Origin: a virus
IMG/VR virus record: IMGVR_UViG_3300049489_001336
Span: 1 to 64,000 of that record
Direction: 5' to 3' (one strand)
DNA: 64,000 bases
The position numbers and the translations under genes were made by a program. A model generated the notes under the pieces. It did not search any database, was not told the DNA's origin, and saw only the letters and a list, made by a program, of their open reading frames with translations. Shown piece after piece: positions 9,675 through 17,053 of this stretch. Numbering within the stretch: the first letter of the stretch is position 1; every line of letters begins with the position of its first letter.

Positions 9675-9703
9675 AAAACGGAGACCAAGGGCGTCTCCGT
9701 TTT
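9675..9703 (-). terminator. Intrinsic terminator after the ssDNA-binding-like gene
   Basis: An 11-bp perfect stem (AAAACGGAGAC at 9675-9685 with 9693-9703, loop CAAGGGC) lies just beyond the stop of the 9712-10599 gene. On the minus strand it is followed by TTTTTTATTT. The T tract continues into the leader of the nuclease gene starting at 9659, so that operon must be transcribed by read-through or from a promoter overlapping this hairpin. Confidence 0.8.
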
Positions 9704-9711
9704 ATGACACA

Positions 9712-10599
9712 TCACATCGCTTCGTTGAAATTAATTTCGTCCGTAGACTCTGCGATAGTGTCAATTGCACCCGCGTCGCCAGCGCTTGTACCACCGCCCG
9801 TTCCACGGCTCTTACGGTACTCTTCCTGCTGAAGGACGTACCGCTTGTGCTGAGCAGACGCGAACTCGTACAAAATGTGGCAAATCTTCGAAACGTTTTC
9901 CGGTGTACGCTTGGACTGCGGCGTAACCTTCATCGTGAAATACGTCGCGTTTTTCTGGCCTTGCTGCTTTTCCGAAGCAAGCGTAAACGCGCGACTCCAC
10001 AAGTACGGAGGACGCGCCAGCTGCTGTATAATCTTGCCAGCAGGCGCACTTGATTTGATAAATTCGATGCGATAAATCGCCGACAAGTCTTCGGCTACGA
10101 TGACGTAATTAGTCCCAGGGCTGCATTCAGGACGAACGCCAGGCGTGAATTGTCCGTAGGGACAGCTCTTGCAGTCGCCATATACGGAACCTGTCTTGCC
10201 GTCAAGCGACTGGCATTCAATCTTATCGTCAGCCCATTTACGCCGAATCCTATTCATATACAGCGGAATGAAACTCAAGGTATCGCCAATGAGATCTCCC
10301 GTTGACGTGTATAGCTGCCCCGGTTTACAATCCTCCGGGACGCGTTGCGAGTTAGAACTGTTCTGGCGCAGCATTACTTGGGGTAGCGCTTTTCGCTGCC
10401 CCTCATCCATGCCGATGATTTTAGGGCTCGTCTGTGCTGCCAGAGACAAGATCTTATTCGCAAGCTCTTCGTCGTTCTGCAGAGAATCGGCCAAGTCACT
10501 GAGAGTCGTCGGAACTGTGTTCAACGTATCGTCGAACAACTGGATAGCAGCTTCGGGGCTCATGTCTTTGCTTATGTCTTTGCTCATGTCTTTGCTCAT
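9712..10599 (-). CDS. Putative ssDNA-binding protein with zinc ribbon
   Basis: 295 aa. It sits alone with its own terminator between nuclease and sigma genes. The N-terminal 110 residues are helical; a cysteine group follows (ECQSLDGKTG, YGDCKSCPYG, RPECSPG), then a beta-rich stretch (NYVIVAEDLSAIYRIEF; ATYFTMKVTPQ) that could be an OB fold. The tail after a Gly-rich linker is acidic (DTIAESTDEINFNEAM), as in many phage and bacterial SSBs that recruit partners by their C-terminus. Its place in the replication module and separate expression fit an abundant SSB, but no diagnostic motif proves it. The start lies in 12-bp tandem repeats that offer several in-frame ATGs and no clear SD. Confidence 0.5.
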   Translation of the reverse strand: MSKDMSKDISKDMSPEAAIQLFDDTLNTVPTTLSDLADSLQNDEELANKILSLAAQTSPKIIGMDEGQRKALPQVMLRQNSSNSQRVPEDCKPGQLYTSTGDLIGDTLSFIPLYMNRIRRKWADDKIECQSLDGKTGSVYGDCKSCPYGQFTPGVRPECSPGTNYVIVAEDLSAIYRIEFIKSSAPAGKIIQQLARPPYLWSRAFTLASEKQQGQKNATYFTMKVTPQSKRTPENVSKICHILYEFASAQHKRYVLQQEEYRKSRGTGGGTSAGDAGAIDTIAESTDEINFNEAM

Positions 10600-10604
10600 G
10601 TCTT
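10561..10604 (-). repeat. 12-bp tandem repeat at the start of the ssDNA-binding-like gene
   Basis: On the minus strand the unit ATGAGCAAAGAC occurs three times in a row (one copy with ATA for ATG) plus a partial fourth. It encodes MSKDMSKDISKDMS and provides ATGs at 10599, 10587 and 10563. Copy-number change would alter only the protein N-terminus. It lies beside the divergent sigma-factor gene, so it could also be a protein-binding array. Confidence 0.75.
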
Positions 10605-10689
10605 AGTTTGGGTCTTTGTTTTTTAAGGACTACAAGACCGACGAGACTACTTCAAAGCTTCTCGCACTACAAACAAATTCGAGGAATAC

Positions 10690-11403
10690 ATGAGCTCCAA
10701 CGCATCTTCAGGTTCGCTTTCACGGTATTACAAAGAAGTGGAAGCAACCCGTATGCTGGGTGCTGAAGAAGAGCGAGAGCTAATCCTGTTGTACAAGAAG
10801 ACAAAGGATCCGCGCGCCAAAGACAAAATACTCAAGGGGGCCTTGCGCTACGTTATTTCTGAAGCGCGCAAACACCCTAGAAGCCTGATGGAGCGCACCA
10901 TCCTTGAGGACTTGATCGCTGCAGGTAACATAGGTTTACTTCGTGCTTTAAATAAGTTCGATACCAATGCAGGCACACGGTTTTTAACCTATGCAAGTTG
11001 GTGGGTCCGTCATGAGATGCGAGAAGAAGGACGCAGGCTCGGCTTAGTACACGTACCCGCGCATGCGATGGCTAAAGGAGCTAAATCTCCTAATACGACT
11101 GAGTTCAACGAAGCAGTCACTTCTGAGATGGACATTCTCGTAGAAGACTGCGCTATAGACATCGACATGCAGCAGAGTATGCTTAAGCTTTTTACTCTGA
11201 CAAATTTATCTGTAAGAGAAGTGTTTATCGTCAAAGCGTCTTTCGGGATTCACACAGCCCCCAAAACGCTAAAGCAAATCGGACGTATTCTTGAGATTAC
11301 AGGAGAGCGCGTGCGGCAACTACGTGAGTCGGCCGTAGCCAAATTACGTAGCACCGCAGCGCGCATGCGTGACGAATCAGATGACGCAGACGCCTGTTTT
11401 TAG
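10690..11403 (+). CDS. Sigma70-family RNA polymerase sigma factor
   Basis: 237 aa. Regions 1.2/2.1 are seen at the N-terminus (LSRYYKEVEATRMLG, EEERELILLYKK), regions 2.2-2.4 in the segment from LIAAGNIGLLRALNKFD to RFLTYASWWVRHEM, and region 4 as a helix-turn-helix (TLKQIGRILEITGERVRQLR). Region 1.1 is absent and region 3 is short, so it resembles the alternative RpoH/RpoS class. It has an SD (GAGG, 6 nt before ATG). It is the only + strand gene in the replication module, divergent from the SSB-like gene and overlapping the convergent ParB gene by 4 nt. It could direct host or phage RNA polymerase to phage promoters; the phage encodes beta and beta-prime in this same window. Confidence 0.93.
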   Translation: MSSNASSGSLSRYYKEVEATRMLGAEEERELILLYKKTKDPRAKDKILKGALRYVISEARKHPRSLMERTILEDLIAAGNIGLLRALNKFDTNAGTRFLTYASWWVRHEMREEGRRLGLVHVPAHAMAKGAKSPNTTEFNEAVTSEMDILVEDCAIDIDMQQSMLKLFTLTNLSVREVFIVKASFGIHTAPKTLKQIGRILEITGERVRQLRESAVAKLRSTAARMRDESDDADACF

Positions 11404-12386
11404 CGGGCGTTCTCGACAGGGTTTTTACGCGGACGTCCTCTGCGTTTTACAGGTGTTTCGACTATACCTGTCACAGGGGTTTCGTCAGCGGCTTTTGTGT
11501 CTTCACCGTCTTCTGCGTCATCGACTTTGTTGTCTTTGCTGTGATAATTCGTGTCGGAGTACTTTACGCTGGGCTTAATTTCCTTAATCTCCGTGTCTCC
11601 CAACGCAATGCGCAAACCTGCTGCTACTCCGTTAAAAAATGCTTTTTCGTCTTTGGCATTGATTTTGGACTCGGCCTCATACGAGACGTCGCTCACATAC
11701 TGAACGAGGTTCTTCGCGGAAGGCCGGCCTTTGTTGGAGTACTTTCGGCGTTTACCGCTCTCGCTCGCGGCGTCTTTGAGGAGCTGTTTTGCCTCAGCAC
11801 GCGAGTCTGAGTTCAACACCTGGCCGACAAGTTCCTTTTGCTCTTCTTCAGGAACGTCAGCAATATACAATGCCTGGTCCAGCGTAATCGCGCCCGTGCG
11901 TAGCGCGGTCTGTGCCTCTGGAGCGAGCTGCGTTGCCACCTTGTAGTGGTAACTAACCCACGACTGGTTTCGCCCTAGCTTGGCTCCAATTTCACGCTGA
12001 TCCATTCCCGCTTGCACCATCCGGCGCACTTGCTGGGAAATCTCATATGTCGAAAGCTGTTTACGGTCGATGTTTTCACGCAGATTCCGAACGCGCATGT
12101 CTTCGAGGTTGCCCTCGTTGATCACAACATCGAGTACCGCATAAAAATCGGGCCCGTGCTCTTCACGAAGCTTCTTCAACGCATAATAACGTCTGAAACC
12201 GTACACTAGGAAATAACGGTCGGTGTCATTACCCCGTACCGTTACGCCTACTGGTTGCAGCAGTCCCTGGTCATAGATGGACTGCTTGAGCTCTTCGATT
12301 TCAATATAATCTTTACGACAATTGAAATCCGCATCAGCAACAATCGATTCAAACGGTACCTGGATGATGCGCTTCTTGACGGGCAT
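11400..12386 (-). CDS. parB: ParB-like DNA-binding protein
   Basis: 328 aa from the chosen start. The N-terminal ParB/Srx-like domain carries VYGFRRYYALKKL (box II, GxRR) and LRENIDRKQLSTYEI (ENxxR motif), the CTP-binding region of ParB. A helix-turn-helix follows (DQREIGAKLGRNQSWVSYHY). After residue 215 the protein is Lys/Asp-rich and ends in an AT-hook-like KRRGRPRKNP. The ATG at 12386 is preferred over 12395 because the SD AGGGG abuts the upstream ATG but is 9-10 nt from this one. No ParA is in the window, so it may be a regulator or nucleoid-organising protein rather than a partition system. Confidence 0.88.
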   Translation of the reverse strand: MPVKKRIIQVPFESIVADADFNCRKDYIEIEELKQSIYDQGLLQPVGVTVRGNDTDRYFLVYGFRRYYALKKLREEHGPDFYAVLDVVINEGNLEDMRVRNLRENIDRKQLSTYEISQQVRRMVQAGMDQREIGAKLGRNQSWVSYHYKVATQLAPEAQTALRTGAITLDQALYIADVPEEEQKELVGQVLNSDSRAEAKQLLKDAASESGKRRKYSNKGRPSAKNLVQYVSDVSYEAESKINAKDEKAFFNGVAAGLRIALGDTEIKEIKPSVKYSDTNYHSKDNKVDDAEDGEDTKAADETPVTGIVETPVKRRGRPRKNPVENAR

Positions 12387-12636
12387 TTCCGACATTCCCC
12401 TTTACCAGTTTCTGAATCAGGGCTAAAAAGTCCACTAAGGCTTTGCCTGTTTCACCCAGGGTCAAAGACTCGCAGATATGAAGAATTACTTCTAGTAAAA
12501 TTGCTAGAACTTTTCCCCAATTCATCGAAGCAGTTTGCGTAGACTGACTTTCGCCTCTCGGTTCTTTTCCATACCGAGACCCCGACTTAAAGTAGTATCG
12601 TGTCGTTATCGTTACTCTCTGCGTTCCCGTAACCAA
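12349..12636 (-). CDS. Small hypothetical protein, TTG start
   Basis: 95 aa if it starts at TTG 12636, which has a very strong SD (GGAGG) 4 nt upstream inside the preceding gene. The C-terminal half contains a hydrophobic helix (WGKVLAILLEVILHICESL) and a second amphipathic helix, so membrane association is possible. It overlaps the gene upstream by 25 nt and the ParB start by about 40 nt. An internal ATG at 12525 would give 58 aa without an SD. No family recognised; it could be an overprinted shadow. Confidence 0.4.
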   Translation of the reverse strand: MVTGTQRVTITTRYYFKSGSRYGKEPRGESQSTQTASMNWGKVLAILLEVILHICESLTLGETGKALVDFLALIQKLVKGNVGNARQEAHHPGTV

Positions 12637-12860
12637 GCAGCCTCCTCCCTTACCTTATCTTTGTTGATATAGGTAAGGTTGAGATTGGGTAACGCCACCC
12701 CCTCAAGTACGTCTCCCACAGCCTGGTGAAATTCCGAGAGAATTTCGTCTCTCGGACCATTCGCAGCGACACTCACAATATACAGAGCTCTGATAATGCT
12801 TGCGCGCTGCGTAATGAGCTCATTTATCGCACGAACAATATCACTTCGCTTCGTTTGCAT
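12612..12860 (-). CDS. Small hypothetical protein
   Basis: 82 aa from ATG 12860 (MQTKRSDIVRAINELITQR). The longer upstream reading only mirrors the zinc-finger gene in another frame, so the internal ATG is chosen; it overlaps that gene by 20 nt. Mostly helical, with a charged C-terminus (KVREEAAWLRERRE). No motif recognised. Confidence 0.6.
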   Translation of the reverse strand: MQTKRSDIVRAINELITQRASIIRALYIVSVAANGPRDEILSEFHQAVGDVLEGVALPNLNLTYINKDKVREEAAWLRERRE

Positions 12861-13410
12861 TCGACGTGTTCTCGAACGGCTTAGACCCGTGTTCAGGGCA
12901 TAAAACAACGCGCCCGTGCCGTTGGCACGTTGCCCCACAAAGGGGGCACTCGTCAATAGACTGGCCAAGTTTTTCACTTGGTCGGGGGGATTCATCTACG
13001 CCAAACTTCTCCATAAGACTGCTCTCTTCGGTAACCACGGCAGGAGAAGCGTACTCTCTTTTACCGCGTTTTGAGTTGGGTTTAGCTCTAGCACGCGGTT
13101 CCCTTTTTGGGAATAGCGTAGAACGCGTCAATTCTTGGAGAAGGCGAAACATGCCCCGTTCGGCACGAGGCACTACGGTATTCAAAATACTGAGTTTATT
13201 GCGATAAAGGACGGCTAGGTCTGGAAGAGGTCCTTCTAGCGTCCGAATAAACGCATTTATCTTAGACGCGTTCTCTTGCTTCTGTAAGAGTTCGCGCTGG
13301 CGTTTTTTAGCTTCTTCGAGGGAAAGCTTTAAGGTATACATGCGTCCGGTACGGTCACATTGGACGGGTAGCTCGACACGAATGTCACTCGTCAGACCGC
13401 TCTTCGGCAT
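12841..13410 (-). CDS. Hypothetical protein with C-terminal zinc finger
   Basis: 189 aa. The first half is a charged helical region (SLEEAKKRQRELLQKQE), the middle is Lys/Arg-rich and probably disordered, and the C-terminus has a compact metal site CPLCGATCQRHGRVVLCPEHG-like (C-x2-C, then C-x2-H). Its overlap with both neighbours places it in the replication operon between ParB and a RecB-like nuclease. It may be a nucleic-acid-binding accessory protein. Confidence 0.7.
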   Translation of the reverse strand: MPKSGLTSDIRVELPVQCDRTGRMYTLKLSLEEAKKRQRELLQKQENASKINAFIRTLEGPLPDLAVLYRNKLSILNTVVPRAERGMFRLLQELTRSTLFPKREPRARAKPNSKRGKREYASPAVVTEESSLMEKFGVDESPRPSEKLGQSIDECPLCGATCQRHGRVVLCPEHGSKPFENTSNANEAK

Positions 13411-13819
13411 AAATGACGCTTGCCTCGGTGTACACGTCTCGCTTAGAAGCAGCGATTACGTCTTCGACGTTACCGCCCATTTGCGTGTAGACCCGCAACA
13501 TACTCGAAAGTGTTTTTTCAAGCACGTCTTTTCCTAAGACCACGGTAGCCAAAGGAATGCGCCCTGTGTAATCTGCAAAGTCCAGCTGCGCACCAATAGG
13601 TACGTTCACCAACGCGTTTTCCTCGTTGCGATACAATGAGGCATTACAGCGCGCATTCGGGTGGTTTAACGCAGGTGTGCGCTGAAACAAAATAACCGTT
13701 GCGTAACCTTCTTCAGGTCGCAATGGCGTAGGGGCAGATAGATTCTCGCGTATCTCCCGCGGCAGCCTCGATAAATCTGGACGGAAATTAGAATTATCCC
13801 AATAATTGCTGCCAGCCAT
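13385..13819 (-). CDS. Hypothetical protein
   Basis: 144 aa starting at ATG 13819 (MAGSNYWDNSNFRPD), with SD AAGGA 8 nt upstream; the start overlaps the stop of the nuclease gene (TAATG), indicating translational coupling. The N-terminal extension of the longest ORF is rejected because it only reads through the nuclease 3-prime end. Residues 40-110 contain beta strands (GYATVILFQRTPAL, IPLATVVLGKDVLEK) and the C-terminus is helical and acidic. No family recognised. Confidence 0.75.
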   Translation of the reverse strand: MAGSNYWDNSNFRPDLSRLPREIRENLSAPTPLRPEEGYATVILFQRTPALNHPNARCNASLYRNEENALVNVPIGAQLDFADYTGRIPLATVVLGKDVLEKTLSSMLRVYTQMGGNVEDVIAASKRDVYTEASVIYAEERSDE

Positions 13820-14682
13820 TAGCGTTTCCTTCCGCGACAGTCGCCCCAGTACGGACACCACTTAGCCGAGCACCACCAGTTCTCTGGATTGGTCTTTCTG
13901 AAGCGGCCTCCAGCAATGTCCTCAGCCACTTGACCTACTACGTCCAAAGCATGTAACACTTCTTGCCGAGAACGAACAGCCTCTGTTCTCACAAAACGAA
14001 TAGGCAAGGTTTTGGTGGGCTTAACTAGCTGGTCAAGGCGTACGGCAGGCTTACCTGTCACGTGAGCGTATAGGCTCAACTGCAAGCTGTTGTCGGCCTC
14101 GGCTTGGGCTGCTGCTTTTTTCTTTGTCTTCAGGTCGGCGATCGCGTCCTCTTCTTCGAGGTCGATAACCCCAAGGAACGGTAGCGCCTGGCCTTCATTC
14201 GTAATGAGATTTACACGGATAATACGCTCAGCCGCCACAGGCTTGATAGGCGCGTATGTGCCGCCTTTCTCCTTAGGCTCATGCCCTAATGCAACTTTTC
14301 GATACTTCTTTGTGAGGTTAATACCGATATCTTTCAACTTAGAAGAATCGTCTTCCTCATCCAATAACGCGTCTTTTATTTCTTTATCGTGCAGCTCTGA
14401 GTACGTTTCGAGCATCTCTTCTTCGGAAAAAGGCTCGTTCGCAATCATAGCAAGGTGCAGTTTTTCTGCTGCCTTGTGCACCCCTCTGCCTTGGACCTGA
14501 AATCCCGTAGAAGGGACTTGGCGTTCCATGACATAACGAAAGTAATAAGCTTCGCCGCATTTCATGTACTGCGTAACTTGCGAAATGGACAAATATCCGC
14601 GCGGTAAGCGGTCCTTGTAATAGTCATCTTCAGCGGTCGTAGGAATAGAAACCATGTCCTCGCTGTCAATGGAATCAAACAT
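13819..14682 (-). CDS. RecB/Cas4-like PD-(D/E)XK nuclease (second copy)
   Basis: 287 aa. It shows LSISQVTQYMKCGEAYYFRY (N-terminal Fe-S cysteine in context), GRGVHKAAE, FLGVIDLEEEDAIADLKTKKK (catalytic D and D-x-K), QLSLYAHVTG and the terminal cluster WWCSAKWCPYWGDC. This is the complete motif order of Cas4/AddB-type exonucleases. It differs too much from the 8865-9659 nuclease to be a recent duplicate, so two nucleases with separate jobs (for example host DNA degradation and recombination) are likely. It overlaps the upstream small gene by 8 nt. Confidence 0.85.
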   Translation of the reverse strand: MFDSIDSEDMVSIPTTAEDDYYKDRLPRGYLSISQVTQYMKCGEAYYFRYVMERQVPSTGFQVQGRGVHKAAEKLHLAMIANEPFSEEEMLETYSELHDKEIKDALLDEEDDSSKLKDIGINLTKKYRKVALGHEPKEKGGTYAPIKPVAAERIIRVNLITNEGQALPFLGVIDLEEEDAIADLKTKKKAAAQAEADNSLQLSLYAHVTGKPAVRLDQLVKPTKTLPIRFVRTEAVRSRQEVLHALDVVGQVAEDIAGGRFRKTNPENWWCSAKWCPYWGDCRGRKR

Positions 14683-15076
14683 TGCGCGGCCCCCTCTGCT
14701 CCAGTTCTCGGCTTCGTCGAATTACGTCTTGAATATCAGATCCGTCGACATCCCTATTGATGACAGCCTCCATCCGCCCCGTACGCCTAGACGGCGTCGG
14801 GTCTAGGAGCTGTGTGAACCCCAAAGGCGGATTGTCGTCCGTAGCTACAGGCTCGTCCTCATCATCCTCTACAGGCTGTGCACGCGCGCTGTGTCTAGGG
14901 GTTTCTGCCGGTTTATCCGGCAAAATATTAGCGTGTACTTTGATGCCGTCCGGGAATGCCCCCTTAAAGAGCTCGCAGAGTTCGTCAATGTTTTTGACCT
15001 CGAAACCTTCGCGTTCGAAGTAGTCAATGATCATTTTCCGGAGGTCTTCGTCTTCGAATTCTAGCTGGATTTTCAT
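14675..15076 (-). CDS. Hypothetical acidic protein
   Basis: 133 aa. N-terminal 45 residues form a small charged alpha/beta unit (MKIQLEFEDEDLRKMIIDYF), followed by a Pro/Asp/Glu-rich linker and a C-terminal helix with many Arg. It lies between the SNF2 helicase (4-nt overlap) and the nuclease (8-nt overlap), so it may be a partner of either. No family recognised. Confidence 0.7.
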   Translation of the reverse strand: MKIQLEFEDEDLRKMIIDYFEREGFEVKNIDELCELFKGAFPDGIKVHANILPDKPAETPRHSARAQPVEDDEDEPVATDDNPPLGFTQLLDPTPSRRTGRMEAVINRDVDGSDIQDVIRRSRELEQRGPRNV

Positions 15077-16983
15077 GGGATAGGCCTCACCGAAGAAATA
15101 TGCCGGAGCATTGTACGGTCATATTTACAATCAGGGTCATACAACTTTATGTTGTATTTCTGACAGCGTTTGTAGAAGTCAGGACACGTAGCACACAACG
15201 GATTCGTAGTTGTGACTAGTTTGCTGAAATCCATTTTTAAGTCAACGGCTTTAACTTTGGCCTCATCCAAAGTATGCCGTGCGACCAAACGATAAACGGT
15301 CACTTTTCTTTTCTGACCAATTCGGTAATTACGATCAAGAGACTGTAGATAATGATCCAAGCTCCAAGGCAAGTTATAATAAATTGTATAATTTGCGGCA
15401 TTGAGGGTAACGCCGATCCCTGTTGAAACTTGGCCAATGTAAACTCTACAATCTGGGTCATTATTGAGCTTGTGCATACACTGCTGGAGTTTCTCTCGTG
15501 TGAAACCTCCGTGTACGCGCACGTAGCCGTAGCCTAGCCCAGAAACAGCCTTTTCCAAGTCGTCTAATTCAGGATGATAATTAGCCCAAATAATTACTTT
15601 ATTTTCAGGCTCTTCCAAAATGGTTTCTAACAGACCCGTGCAATGTTCCAAGCGCGAATTATGCTTGAACCTATGTGTAACGACAGGCGCCCTGTTTTTT
15701 ACGATGTGACAAAACTGCGTATACGGCTTAATTTCTTTTGCGACACAATCATGTACATGGGGACACTTCGTGCAAAGAGCAGGGTTATCCGTCGTTAAAT
15801 TGATGAAGCCACTGCTTATTTGGTCTACTTTGCCGAGAACTACGATGGGCTCATCCGCCAACACATGCGGTGCAACCGTGGTGCCTTGCTCGAAAGACAG
15901 AGATCCCTCTAGGATGTTTTCACGCAGGGCAAGCCCTGCCCCATAAGCCTTATCTCGTACAACATCATTGTACGCTATTTTCTGTTCATGGCTAATAGGG
16001 AAGACTTCATCAATGATTTGTTGATCAGGTAAATCGAGACATTCTTCTTTTGTTTTACGTAGGCAGATGAGGCGTACGCGATCATTCATGATGTCAAGGT
16101 TTTTGAAACCCAAGAGCATCTTAGGAACTGCTTCATCCTTCTCATGATCGGGAAAAACCCCAAACATCTTACGAAACTTCCACCAGTCCTCAGGACAGAA
16201 ATACGTGCCTAAAAAGCGAAGTTGTCCGTACATATCAAAAGGGGACCCCAGAGAAGGTGTCCCTGAAAGCAAAACACGACGGTATGCGCGTGCAGCCAAT
16301 GCCGTAGCCGCTTTAGTTCGGTTAGAGAACCGCGTTTTCAATTGATGCGATTCGTCTGCAAAAATGGCGTTGTAGCCTATTTTCAACAGATCGTCTGTAT
16401 ATAACGAAGCGACCGTATACGTAACAATCGTTGCTGTAGGTGCCTGGGCTTGTGCCTTTGCAATCCGCGCGAGTTTCTCTTTCTTAGAGCCATCGATGAT
16501 TAAAACATCACGTATATTCCCGTGCTTTTCAAATTCCTCAGCCCAAGTACCAAGCATCACAAGAGGACAAAGAATGAGCAGTTTGTCCCCGGTAAGACGT
16601 TGCAAATCAACAGTGATTTTGCATTTACCCAAGCCTGGTGAATAAAATAGGCCTGCGCGAATATACCGATACAAATGCAACAAACCGTCTCTTTGGTGTT
16701 GGTAAGGCGGCGTAATGAAACTAAAATCATCAGGTAAACTGCGCAACTGCTCTAATCGTTGTACGTGTGCGTTAACTTCCGGAGACAGCACTAAGGATGG
16801 AAGTGCCTTCTTAAGGTCGCCTAGTACAATCTGATGGACAGGATAGAACGCAGGGAAGCGCCAGGATTTCGTGGGACCGTTAAAAATAGCCCCATAGACA
16901 CTTTTCACTGTAGGCGGAGCGCCTTGCAGTGTAAAGATTGGGGTACCGTAAACATCGTCTAGTTTTAGCGTGGGGTTCAGCAT
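15073..16983 (-). CDS. SNF2/SWI2-family DNA helicase (translocase)
   Basis: 636 aa from ATG 16983 (MLNPTLKLDDVYG). Superfamily 2 motifs: a Q-like motif PPYQHQRDGLLHL, Walker A FYSPGLGKCKITV, motif II FADESHQL, motif III LLSGTPSLGS and motif VI QSLDRNYRIGQKRKVTVYR, which is typical of SNF2 proteins. Two cysteine clusters are unusual: CTKCPHVHDC...FCH inserted in the second RecA domain and CATCPDFYKRC...DPDC near the C-terminus; either could bind zinc or an Fe-S cluster. An ATG at 17055 would add 24 residues but would overlap the divergent portal start, so the shorter form is preferred. Confidence 0.85.
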   Translation of the reverse strand: MLNPTLKLDDVYGTPIFTLQGAPPTVKSVYGAIFNGPTKSWRFPAFYPVHQIVLGDLKKALPSLVLSPEVNAHVQRLEQLRSLPDDFSFITPPYQHQRDGLLHLYRYIRAGLFYSPGLGKCKITVDLQRLTGDKLLILCPLVMLGTWAEEFEKHGNIRDVLIIDGSKKEKLARIAKAQAQAPTATIVTYTVASLYTDDLLKIGYNAIFADESHQLKTRFSNRTKAATALAARAYRRVLLSGTPSLGSPFDMYGQLRFLGTYFCPEDWWKFRKMFGVFPDHEKDEAVPKMLLGFKNLDIMNDRVRLICLRKTKEECLDLPDQQIIDEVFPISHEQKIAYNDVVRDKAYGAGLALRENILEGSLSFEQGTTVAPHVLADEPIVVLGKVDQISSGFINLTTDNPALCTKCPHVHDCVAKEIKPYTQFCHIVKNRAPVVTHRFKHNSRLEHCTGLLETILEEPENKVIIWANYHPELDDLEKAVSGLGYGYVRVHGGFTREKLQQCMHKLNNDPDCRVYIGQVSTGIGVTLNAANYTIYYNLPWSLDHYLQSLDRNYRIGQKRKVTVYRLVARHTLDEAKVKAVDLKMDFSKLVTTTNPLCATCPDFYKRCQKYNIKLYDPDCKYDRTMLRHISSVRPIP

Positions 16984-17053
16984 GTCGGGCTTAGGGGAAC
17001 CAGGAATTTTGGATCTTGCAGGGTCAAGGGGCCGTGGCAGCCATCCTAACCCC

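Noticed and set aside
11400-12386. A ParAB partition system (phage-plasmid)
   Set aside because: Only ParB is present; no ParA Walker-type gene and no obvious parS palindrome were seen.
16970-17053. N-terminal extension of portal (28 residues) and, on the other strand, of the SNF2 helicase (24 residues)
   Set aside because: They overlap each other head to head and would leave no room for promoters; the internal ATGs start recognisable protein.
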